Shown here: one piece after another, positions 35,591-44,780 of the stretch
How the letters are laid out: each line of letters opens with the position of its first letter
Numbering within the stretch: position 1 is the stretch's first letter
Assembly: GCF_021155775.2 (NCBI RefSeq)
Contig: NC_060235.2
Coordinates: 13,045,193 to 13,109,192 of the forward strand
Direction of reading: 5' to 3'
Length of the DNA: 64,000 nt
Origin: Neodiprion pinetum
Lineage: Eukaryota > Arthropoda > Insecta > Hymenoptera > Diprionidae
Made by a program: the position numbers and the translations under genes
Notes under the pieces: model-generated
The model's database searches: none
The model's input: only the letters and a program-made list of their open reading frames with translations
What the model was told of the DNA's origin: nothing

Positions 35591-36027
35591 TGTTACGTCC
35601 TCCAGACTTCATATTCCTTTCCCACGCTCTTAGTTACCTTACGCTCTGTAGTCTACCCTTATCGTTCGCGAGTCAGCAGGTTCTCCTGTAACTCGCGGCC
35701 AGCTCGCCTGCTACATCCGGCAGAAGCAGGCAGATCCATCCCAGCACTCAAGCAAGACACCTATCCCTCTAAACCAAGACCATACCCTTTTTCCCTTGGC
35801 CGACTCCGTTGCATTGACCACTAATAAATAATCATACACTTTAAATCGTTTACCTTCCCTTAATACCGATCCCTTTCTATTCCATTCCCTTCCTGCATTG
35901 GGAGTAGTAGCACGCGAGTGCATAGTCGACGTGAACGGACCCTACAATAGCCAAATAACACCTTGGCTGGGCGTGGAGTAAGCTCCGATTACCGCTCATC
36001 GGAGCCTACGCAATCTACCCCGTAACA
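35591..36027 (+). repeat. 3' LTR (437 bp)
   Basis: Same ends and length as the 5' LTR. The visible differences are C for T in CAGACTTCATATT, G for A in CTTGGCCGACT and T for C in TTTACCTTCCC. Confidence 0.95.
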
Positions 36028-36048
36028 TGTTAATCAAATGGGAAAAAA

Positions 36049-36203
36049 GTTTTCGGAAAACTTTTTTTCATTTTCTGAAAACTTTTTTTCGTTTTCTGAA
36101 AACTTTTCACGTGGTAAACGAATAAAAATGAATAATTTCTCAATATATTGATAATAAATAAATAAATAAATAAATGAATAAATAAATAAAAAAATAAATA
36201 AAT
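36049..36203 (+). repeat. Minisatellite, right part, and (AAAT)n tract
   Basis: Three units of the TTTTCTGAAAACTTTTTTTC minisatellite (36049-36112) continue the array interrupted at 27247. An AAATAAAT microsatellite follows at about 36150-36203. From 36204 to 36478 I see only non-coding DNA. Confidence 0.8.
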
Positions 36204-36478
36204 GTTAAGTATATGAATTCACATTTTCAAATCCAGTCTAAATCGTTTCCGCATGATGGCGGATCGCCCGAGGCGTCAAACGTAAATATTCACAATACTT
36301 AAACGTGTACAGTTTTATCCTATAGCTATCAGGGGGCTGGGACAAACCCCCAAGGTAGGGTGTCGGTCTGTCCAGGTATCAATATGGAATCTCAAGCTTT
36401 TTCACATCATGTACAGTGGCAGGGAATTTGATACCTGTACAGTCCAACTCGGAGATAAAGCGGCGATAATGGCTAGTT

Positions 36479-36760
36479 CTATCGGTGGGGGGTGTTGGCC
36501 GGGTGGCGGGCTGCAGTGATGGGCCAGAGAAGACATCTTTCATCTTTGTTTTTCACGTTCACCACCCTCTTCCGCTGCATGTCCTTGGGCAGCTCAACGA
36601 ATGTCGAAGGCCCCGCAGCGAGAGGCTGGTACCGGTTGATATTTCCGAGATTCGTTACAACTCCCGTCCGGATCCGGTTGGCGAAAGTTCGATCTCCAGC
36701 ACGCCTGCTTTCATCCTCTCGCGGATGAATTTTTGTAGAGGTGGTGGTTTGGGATCGCAT
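36479..36760 (-). pseudogene. Polinton polymerase-side fragment (YQPL region)
   Basis: A 93-codon frame whose C-terminal half (NRYQPLAAGPSTFVELPKD, RVVNVKNKDERCLLWPIT) resembles the segment upstream of the DNA polymerase B core in insect Polinton/Maverick proteins. It stops after AARHP where the intact protein would continue. Recognition is by motif memory, not alignment. Confidence 0.5.
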
Positions 36761-36767
36761 AGTTTAT

Positions 36768-37082
36768 TTATGGCACATAACTGGATGAAAATTTGAGCTT
36801 GTTGAATTCCCCACCAAGATATTTCATTTGCAGGCGATTTTTCCCAGCCATGTTGCACATTTCAGCCAGCTGATTTGAATCTTCTTGCGGGGACCTTGCG
36901 ATTCTCGGTGGTAAGAAGACGTTGTAATCCTCATCGATCGTCGCCAGAACACGTGCCCCAAATTTCGTTTTGACCAGCCGTAAGCCCGTGATGTTGTACG
37001 CCGCTCCAATTTCAAGTTCCGACATCCTCTTGGTTGGTGGATTCTCCAGACGGCCAACGTGGTTAACTTTTGTTAGATCCAT
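36768..37082 (-). CDS. Small Polinton-associated protein, function unknown
   Basis: A 104-codon ORF from ATG to stop with no break: LTKVNHVGRLENPPTKRMSE, LVKTKFGARVLATIDEDYNV, FLPPRIA, QMKYLGGEFNKLKF. Similar short proteins accompany Polinton polymerase genes in insects. The beta-rich pattern would suit a small nucleic-acid-binding fold, but that is a guess. It lies 7 bp upstream (on the minus strand) of the YQPL fragment. Confidence 0.5.
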   Translation of the reverse strand: MDLTKVNHVGRLENPPTKRMSELEIGAAYNITGLRLVKTKFGARVLATIDEDYNVFLPPRIARSPQEDSNQLAEMCNMAGKNRLQMKYLGGEFNKLKFSSSYVP

Positions 37083-37335
37083 CGCGTTTCAATCGGTTTC
37101 TTGTTTTTCACTAGTAAGAGCAGTTCACGACGCGAACACAACGAATGTATTCGAAGTATGGTGAAAATATTATTTTCGCTCTGAGGGCGAACACTGCTGC
37201 AGTCGTTGAACGTTTTCCGGGCGCACAATCATACGTCGGGACGTATCTTATTCCTCGCTGATCTGACGACGCTCGATCCAATTGGCTTCGCGTTCATCGT
37301 CATCTGGTTCGATGTCCGAAAAGATCGCGATCACC

Positions 37336-37530
37336 TCATTTCCCCCATTTTTGAAAATGCAGGATTAATGTTATGTCCTGAACATATACCCTGTGCTGTC
37401 TGCGCGGTTGCGCACGAGCTCTCCGGACACATTCAACGAGTCGCCGAAGATCTTGGAGCGAAAACTCCGAAGTCGCATCGCTGAATCCTATAATTATTTC
37501 TTCGCCGGTAAACTGGTTATTACGTATCAT
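37336..37530 (-). pseudogene. Possible Polinton polymerase N-terminal fragment
   Basis: A 64-codon frame with NNQFTGEEIIIGFSD and VECVRRARAQPR, which may belong to the N-terminal part of the same polymerase gene. It is short, has no catalytic motif and has no clear end. Weak call made mainly from its position between two better Polinton fragments. Confidence 0.3.
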
Positions 37531-37604
37531 GATGATCTTAGCGCTTTCTTCTCACAAGAATTATAGAAGGGTAATTTCACAAGGAAAAGTTGACGCGAGG
37601 GTTT

Positions 37605-37850
37605 TTATTGAAAGTGAGAATCGTAACCGGACAAATTGTGGAAAACTATTGGGATTGTGTGCGTCTCTCTGAAACTCAAATTACACCGATTATGAGCAGG
37701 AGCACGACATTTACCCGTGAAGTGACAGTGGTCGTGGCACTTTTTCTCCTCAGGGGTAAGCAGCTTTTCGCAAATGTGGCAATTCTTTGTGCGCATATGA
37801 CAATCGTGTTGCACTTGGGTAAGGTAAGAATTTGGGAGAGTGATAGTCAA
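37605..37850 (-). pseudogene. DNA polymerase B (Polinton) fragment with Cys/His finger
   Basis: The frame reads CHICEKLLTPEEKKCHDHCH then FTGKCRAPAHNRCNLSF and IVFHNLSGYDSHF, the well-known Cys/His-rich segment followed by the exonuclease-domain start of protein-primed family B polymerases in Polintons. It is about 80 residues of a protein normally over 1,000 residues long. On the minus strand it lies upstream of the YQPL fragment although it should be downstream of it, so the pieces have been rearranged. Confidence 0.7.
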
Positions 37851-38049
37851 AGCAAACTATTAGCGCGAGTGAAAGTTTACGGATTGTCGTCAACATTCCC
37901 TGACCTATCTAATTGTAGTGAACATTCCCGGCCTATCTAATTGCGATGTCGCCAACCGGTCGATTAACACACAAGAATGTATTCGAAGTACGTGGAAAAT
38001 ATTATTTTTCGCCTGGGGCAAGCTATTAGCGCGAAAGTTTACGGATAAC

Positions 38050-38410
38050 GGTGAAAAATCAAAATGGCTATTCGTCCAACCAAGAAATAAATCACATTAT
38101 CAAACTGTCTGATGATAAAAATCAAAATAGCTGCTGATCCGACTGAGCAAAATTCAAAATGGCCGCCGTCAGACGGTAAAATCGGTCGATTATACTGGTG
38201 ATGTCATAGCGAAAATCATATTATCAAACTGTCGGACGATGAAAATCAAAATGGCTGCTCATCCGGCTAAGCAAAAATCAAAATGGCTGCCATCAAAAAA
38301 TCAAATATGGCCGCTGTCAAAATGGCCGCCGTGGGCACGTCAGCCGGTTACGTCACATCCGGCAAAAATCAAAATGGCTGCTCATCAGGCTAAATCAAAA
38401 TGGCGATTAT
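38050..38410 (+). repeat. Irregular array of AAATCAAAATGGCNGC motifs
   Basis: About nine copies of a core like ATCAAAATGGCTGCT or ATCAAAATGGCCGCC at irregular spacing (near 38055, 38115, 38150, 38238, 38272, 38298, 38318, 38363 and 38393), mixed with GATTATACTG and GACGTCA. The core resembles the YY1/Pho binding consensus (AAAATGGCGGC). It may be a subterminal region of the Polinton. Confidence 0.6.
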
Positions 38411-38751
38411 ACTGCTGACGTCATTGGGAAAGGCTTGCTATAGTGGGGGCAACATACCGGCTGCCCGGGAGGGTGGTGGGAGGGAGCCGGCACGCCGCCA
38501 TTTTTTTTGGTCTAGAACTGTCATATCTATACTACTAGGGTACTCCAACCGAACCCGATACAAAATAGGCAATAACCACTCTTAACTAATTCTTTTTTGT
38601 AAATTCTTCATTTCGCGCTTTCGCGCAAGCTAATAAGGTACTTGGACGACAACGATCTCGACCAACGAGGGACCACTAGCTACCGTTTCCAGCTCTCGAC
38701 GACTTCGCCTACCGACGGTCTAATCAGACTATACTGGCTACCTTGGTGCAC

Positions 38752-38760
38752 CTTTATATA
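38752..38760 (-). promoter_or_regulatory. TATA box-like TATATAAAG in the GC-rich segment
   Basis: On the minus strand GGCGTATATAAAGGTGCACC stands out in GC-rich DNA, with a plausible initiator about 30 bp downstream. It would drive leftward transcription. Sequence-only evidence. Confidence 0.3.
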
Positions 38761-39793
38761 CGCCTGGGGTAGCATCCACCCGAACCTTCCGTATCGCCTC
38801 GACTGCCGGTGAACAGGGAGATAAAAATCCTCCCGGCGGCCGAGGGCACCGTTCCTCGAAGAGGAACCAGCCGCCCGCTCTATCGGATGCCGTAAGGATG
38901 GCGTGAAGGGCAGACCGTAGCCTGCCATCTTCGGAGTTACCGGCCTGGTGCCGGACCGACCCCAAACCACTACGTCCAGGTTGATAAAGCCATTGTTCCC
39001 AGGATCGACGCTGCCTTCCTATAGGCAAGGACTAATTGTGTGGGTCGTGGTCCACGGTTTGGCCAACCGTCTGACTGCACGACCTCGCGTACAGGCAGCT
39101 AGTTACTGTCTGTGCAAAAGCCGGTGGAGGTGAACAATGAGGCGTTACTCTCCACCCGGTAACTTTGGCCGAGAGGCACCCTGTTTATGCCTCTGTCGAA
39201 GAAGTCCCCGATGATAGGCAACCTGGACCGTAAACCGAAGCAGCTACAAAATCGTACGAGTTGGTGTCAATGACGAAATCACGAGCAGCACATTACACAT
39301 CATCCAGCGGCAATTTTGGAAAATGCCTGACCACGCCGTAACCAATATTGGCCACAGGGGGATGGCCTATTTGCGGTGGGGGTCAACCCAACCAATCAAA
39401 GGGAAGAAGAATCACCTGGCAACAACCGTGAGATCGGCGAGCCGAACTCTGACCTCCTTCTATTCTACGCTTGACCTGCTGAGCGACAGCTGTGTTTTCC
39501 GTACCCTCCCGATTATTCTCTCGTCTTAAGCTACCGATCCTTCTTCCTCTCATTCTACCGTTATTTTATTTATCGTTTTTCCATACCCTCTATCGTTGCA
39601 CTATCGTTAACTTCTGCCTGTAAATTCCAGTCCTTTCCTCCCTTTCTACTTTCATTTGATTATTCTAAGTTTGATTTGAACCAGATTCAGTGTTGTGTGC
39701 CTAAAGTTACCAACCAAGGTAAGACTTCTGCCTCTGTATTGTATCGTTACGAAGTTGCTCATAATTTCTATTCTTTTTATGGTATTCATCGAC

Positions 39794-39972
39794 TTTGTGT
39801 GAATCATGGTCCACGGCTTAAAGTTGCAGTAAGCCGCCGTGTGGCTGCATGATTTCGGTCATTATTATTATATTTATTGTTTCTTGGTTGCATCGTGTGG
39901 TGCCGTTTTGTGTGAATCATGGTCCACGGCTTAGAGTTGCAGTAAGCCGCCGTGTGACTGCATGATTTCAGT
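39794..39972 (+). repeat. Two-copy hairpin-forming repeat
   Basis: Two copies of a 65-bp unit (about 39794-39857 and 39906-39972), 111 bp apart. Each is an imperfect palindrome: GTGAATCATG pairs with CATGATTTC at the ends, and CCACGGCTTA with TAAGCCGCCGTG inside. The few changes between copies (A to G, G to A) leave the stems intact. Confidence 0.7.
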
Positions 39973-40914
39973 AATTTATTATTTTATTGTGTGAGCGACC
40001 TCGTAACTGCCGAATAATTATTTCTTCTGTATTTATGATTTTTCTGATTATTTGTGAATTACTATTAGCCTGCTTCTGTACTTTCTATCGTATTTTGAGC
40101 TCTATTGGCTTTTACATTTCATTTCATACTCTTTTGTAATAGTAGTGTGCTTTATATTTTATTTCTGTTATTGCTTATTATATTTTTATTTATTTTTGTG
40201 CCTATTGTATCATGTATCGAGTTCCTTGGAGTACAACCGAGCGTAGAATCAGCCCCTAGATATTACCGCACCTTTTCTTATTGCTATTGGCAATTTTATA
40301 TTATTTTTGCCTGTTATTCTTTTCTCTGTATTTTGTTGAATTAAGTTCTGCGAATTATTTTTTTGTACTGCGGTGTATTTAGTGTATTTCTTTATTTTGT
40401 AAACTCTCCGAAATTCTCACTCCCTCGTAATTTTGTATTTTGTATTCTCTCAAAAGTTATGTTTAGGAATTCATTGTTTAATTCCTCAAGTCCATAATAA
40501 TTATAAATTATTGATTCTATCGTTTATGAATAATTCTACCGAAAGCTATCTAGTCGATCGTTTGCCGACTCTGTAAATTGTTAATGAATGTCAATCTCTC
40601 GTACTGGTTATAATCTATGGTAAATTCGTCGTATTATCTGCCGAACTATCGTTACGTTGTTTTCCACCGATTGCAGTAAAGTTCTCTCGTTTCTAATTGA
40701 CAGAATAATAATTTTCGTAGCGTCATTTCCATCTTGGGTAAGATCACGTCGCCTAGTGACGTGTAGTTTCAAGTAAATTCTTGCATTATATCGCATCTCC
40801 CGACCTACGTTCATTTTTCTCTGTTAACTACCGTCTCTCGTTTTAAAGCTACTGTTACGTCCAGCATACCACTTCTCTCTATTTTTCCTACTCGCTAACT
40901 CTCCCACGGTTCTT

Positions 40915-40950
40915 CCCAATAAACAATGCCAGTATATAAAGCGTATGAAA
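40915..40950 (+). repeat. Left terminal inverted repeat
   Basis: CCCAATAAACA, a variable 4-base gap, CCAGTATA, then CGTAT and GAAA; pairs with 51164-51202. Confidence 0.75.
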
Positions 40951-41789
40951 TTCGTCAAAAAAGAACGTTTTATTCTGTAGAATAAACGTGCAGCACCTAC
41001 GTATTTTATTGCGAAGAATGTCCGCCGTGATTTCGGTTTATTAAACGTTTTTGGTGGACGTCTTACGATAGTTGTTCATATGCAAATTTTATACGTTTGA
41101 AACCAAACATTTATAAATCGTATCTCAATTTGTTGATAAAACGTATCGAAAATCCGTTATTTTAATATTTATGGTAATCGTCTAATATTTGGATATTGAT
41201 GACTACTAAGAGACGTTTCGCAAGTACGTTTTAAAACTCAAATTATGAAGGAAATTTTTTCTATTAAAATGTGTTGACAATGTCCGTTTAACTAACGTGA
41301 CAAAATGTTTTCTGTTAATGACGCTTTAATCTTTCATTATTTATGTCTAAACGAATATTATACAGTGTTAAAAAACGTTTTTAATTGGACCTCTAGACTT
41401 GAATACATAACGTATCTTGGATGTGTAATTGAAAGCGTATATAGTACACTGCTATAGAGGAAGATCATTTCACGTTAGCTAGAAACAAGTCTGGGTTGAG
41501 TTAGAAAGCGTACGAATTTAGTTTATATATGTGAATCGATTTTATTATATCTTTGTTAGAACGTTACACAAATATCTTATATCTATAAATACTCATTTAT
41601 CAAAAAAAAAGGTACATCTTGTAGCTCATAGACACAGCTCAACCTACACTATACTTTCGTCTTCACGGTAGTTACAACTAACAGAAAACGCTAAGAATAT
41701 TACACTTATATCAGAAATATTTATATGCCTGTATGATTTGTACTTTTATATGACTGTTTTTAAAATTAGTTGACGTTTACCACAGTTTC

Positions 41790-44181
41790 TTAGCCCTTCT
41801 TTCGTACATAGGTATGCCGTGATCGAGCTAGTTTTAACCAGTCTTTCACGGCACACGAAACACTGGTTTCGGTTGCATCACCAATTTCCTTCTTGCCAAG
41901 AAAGGTTTGTTTCACAGCCTCTGAGAAAAAATACATCAAAAGGAAGGTACAATATCACGATATTGATAACTGATAAGGAATAATTTCAATGTAAATTGTG
42001 ATGAATCTCGAATATATTGGGAAAAAAGTTAACAGTTTGCATAATTTGAATAATAATGTGTGAATAATATTGTTTTCACACGATAAATCCAAGTAATAAC
42101 TGTTTCTCGAAAATTTCATGAATTATTCATTACCGTAAACAGTTTCCATTGTCAATGTCTTTTGAAATGGGACTTTGTCCCTCCCTGCCCAATTGAATTG
42201 CATCGCTAATTCGTTTGTGAGTAGTGACCTCATTATAGCCAACACACATTGGCGACCGCTTGTCCCTCCAACAGAAGCCAGTTTCCCGGTCTGCAACAAA
42301 ATACTAAAATGAATGAATGTCGAATTGAATTCAAAATATTCTTACTGTTATCAACATCGATAACAATTTTGACTAGTTGGAGATTGTCGATTCCTAATAT
42401 TTTTTCAGCATTTTTTAACGTTAACCCTCTCGATCAGACCGAGACCGATTTCATGTTGAATGAAAATCTCTCACCATATTGATATTTCGATGGGTGAAAG
42501 CAGTTTACCTCAGGGTTTAGGAGTATCTATAAGGCCATCTGACCTTGCTTAATGGAACTATGCAGTTAGAACCCTGACCTTGCGACCGATACAGTTTTAT
42601 GAAGCCTCAAAGTGCGTGTTGCGTAGAAGCAACATACGGTCCGAGAGGGTTAAAACGTTACGAACCGCAATTCTGTATGCCTGTAGTAATTTTCATTATT
42701 CCTTTGCAGTCAACACATACCGAGCGTATTCTTCAATGAGAGACAACCCCCTCCCTAGTGCTAAGCCAACTCAGGCACATGACGCGTACGTGAAGTTCGG
42801 TCGAGTGGAGACTAACATGGCCACTGGCATTCTATCCCCTCCCGGCCGAGCCTCATGTGCCTGTGTTGGTTTGCGCTAGGGAGGGGGTTGGCCCTCATTG
42901 AAGAATACGCTCGGTATTAGTACCTATCCGTATGTCATGACATACATATTTTGAATATGATTGCAAGGTCTACTCACTAAATAAGTTCGATGCTCTTCGG
43001 ATTTCAGGATATTTTCGAGGTTGGAGAAGTCTTCCATGGAGTTAAGAGGAAGTTTTGGGAATTCGGCTGGTTTCTTTGTTACGTCGATGCTGACTTCCTT
43101 CTGTTTTGAGAAGATTTTACGTAGTAGCAGATGGTTTTGTTCAGTGTAGGATTTAATGTGTTCTAAATACTGCAGAGTTTTTTCTTCAAAGGTATTCTGT
43201 TCGCGTGATGTGGTCGGGGTTGAAGGTTCAAGTTGTGAAAAGGATCTTGATAAGTCATATTGCGTGGTAGACCTGATGATCCTACTAGAAATGTTTCTAT
43301 TTGATGTTTCATATCCAGACAACTGATTCGGTGACTCATGGGAATTATCATTATACTGGTGCTGTACGATCTTGTGGGCCAAGTTTTTCTTTGGTGTCTG
43401 ATTTTTGGTAGATCCTTTGGCTGAGTTAATGTAGCGAGTATTCTTATTACGGTTAGAAGTCGATTCATCGACTTCGGACGGTGGCAAATTCTCGTCAGCT
43501 GAAGAGGTGTAACCTAAACTACTTGAACTTTCACGAGAACGCTTCGTTTTTTTTTTTTTGTTACTAACGTGTCGATTTTTAGCCTTCTTCTTGTCGGTTT
43601 TGTGTTTACGTTTTTTCTTTTGCGGCTCAGGTTCGACATCATCACTGTTCGTAGCTTCATTCTCGTCCACGTCATTGGTAATATCTTGCTGAGGTATTAC
43701 AGTGGATTTTTTAGCGATGTTGCGAATTATTCCGGATTCATCGGACGTGCCCAGCTCCAGTAGGCGCGCCATCGTTGCTTCGGTGTCGTGGTAGTCATCT
43801 GTTAGTTAATCAAGGAATATCAATCAATACCGAATGCTCATTGATTAGCAAAATTAATCACAAATGTACAATATGATCAAAATATATCGTCGTAACTCTT
43901 ATCCAAGTGAAAATTAATATGATTGAAACATTCAATCCGTATACAATTGTAAAAAAAAGTTCTACGTTCCAATAATCACCTCCGGTATGCAGTACTTTGT
44001 GAATGGCAAACTTTGGCCATGTTTTTTCATAGGCAGCCTTTGATTTTACAAGTTTTGTAAAATGATCTTCAGTTTTTGTCCGTGGCCAGTAACATTGGGT
44101 GTTGTTTTCGACCAGCCAAAGAACTGGTACCAATGCGCATTCTCTATCTTCGCCAACCAAGAATTCAATCACCGCATACAT
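41790..44181 (-). CDS. Four-exon accessory protein with DUF4806-like C-terminus
   Basis: Join on the minus strand: 44181-43980, 43798-42978, 42290-42134 and 41920-41790. All three introns have GT...AG ends, all phases match, and the sum is 1,311 nt, giving 436 residues. Exon 1 encodes VIEFLVGEDRECALVPVLWL and CYWPRTKTEDHF, the N-terminal segment seen in proteins that accompany Tnp2-type transposons. Exon 2 is Lys/Ser-rich with a basic stretch (nuclear-localisation-like) and ends with FPKLPLNSMEDFSNLE and EEHRTYL. Exon 3 continues with TGKLASVGGTSGRQC and FNWAGRDKVPF, exon 4 with FLGKKEIGDATE and CAVKDWLKLARSRH. The junctions rebuild a DUF4806-like domain across exons 2-4. Likely a DNA-binding helper of the transposase. 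Confidence 0.8.
42718..42916. mobile_element. 199-bp MITE in an intron
   Basis: Ends read TACCGAGCGTATTCTTCAAT in inverted orientation; the two arms match for about 65 bp with few differences (CCCCCTCCCTAG, CAGGCACATGA). It lies in the second intron of the accessory gene and leaves the splice sites intact. It is more GC-rich than its surroundings. Confidence 0.8.
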
Positions 44182-44616
44182 AGTTCTGCAGCACGACTGA
44201 GTAAAAACATCGTTAAATGTATCATATTCTCTAGTCTGGTGTATAAATTTATATTTGATCAAAATTCAAGCACTTTTATTCCACTCTGAGCAAAAAGTGC
44301 CAGTTTAAAAGTTTTTAATTAGGACATCAACATAGGAATATGCAAGGTAGTATATAAGTTAAAAGATGAATCGATCATGAAACATTATGAAGATTTTGGG
44401 AACGCATGTCTAACCAATACTTGAACGTCAATGTGACGTACAAAACTATAATAAATCAGCTCAAAAGTGATGTTATGAACATATGGTAGAGTTGGGTATA
44501 TTGGACTACTAGGTAAATTAGACTCGGCATATACGGTATATGGTAATAGGTATACGATAATGTTATTTTTTGCTAAACATCTCAATTGAAGCAAACTTTT
44601 AATATAAAAGAGATAA

Positions 44617-44722
44617 TGAACCTACGATTCTCGGGAATGTGTGCGAGGTAGACATAGACATACTATACATGTCTTGAACGAATCCCTCTTCCTCGTACAC
44701 ATTGCCGAGAATCGTAGGTTCA
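44617..44722. other. Hairpin, about 35-bp stem
   Basis: TGAACCTACGATTCTCGG pairs with CCGAGAATCGTAGGTTCA, and the stem continues with ATGTGTGCGAGG and CCTCGTACACAT. The loop is about 35-40 nt. It lies between the transposase gene and the accessory gene. It could be a small MITE, a terminator-like structure or a pre-miRNA-like fold. Confidence 0.7.
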
Positions 44723-44780
44723 TCATCTGTTTTTTGTCGAGAGCTCGTTTCGTTGAGATGTTTAACAAAAAATAAAAATT

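Larger units (their letters stand above)
27255..36027 (+). mobile_element. Ty3/Gypsy-type LTR retrotransposon with two macro domains in pol
   Basis: An 8,773-bp element with two 437-bp LTRs that differ at only about three positions, so the insertion is recent. It is flanked by the 4-bp duplication TGTT (27251-27254 and 36028-36031). Order: LTR, primer site, leader, gag with three zinc knuckles, protease, RT, RNase H, macro domain 1, Pro-rich linker, macro domain 2, integrase, 3' ORF, polypurine tract, LTR. RT before integrase marks it as Ty3/Gypsy-like. Two frame breaks in pol probably inactivate this copy. The macro domains are not part of any standard Gypsy pol that I know. Confidence 0.93.
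38443..40848. other. Unclassified, probably transposon-derived segment
   Basis: No ORF here has a recognisable domain. From about 38640 to 39530 the DNA is unusually GC-rich and rich in short inverted repeats; from 39540 on it is T-rich and non-coding. The same T-rich style resumes at 51585-52051 after the solo LTR, so both belong to one element whose right end reads CGCGTTACA just before the satellite. I could not find its left end. Confidence 0.4.

Noticed and set aside
27140..36112. CRISPR-like spaced repeats near the TTTTCAGAAAAC units
   Set aside because: Direct tandem units of about 21 bp without unique spacers, in a eukaryotic context; it is a minisatellite.
38680..39028. Minus-strand ORFs of 96 codons in the GC-rich island
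   Set aside because: Two overlapping frames are open, as expected in GC-rich DNA with few stops; neither has a recognisable domain.
42580..42879. A 99-codon plus-strand ORF
   Set aside because: It runs across the MITE and an intron of the minus-strand accessory gene and has no domain.
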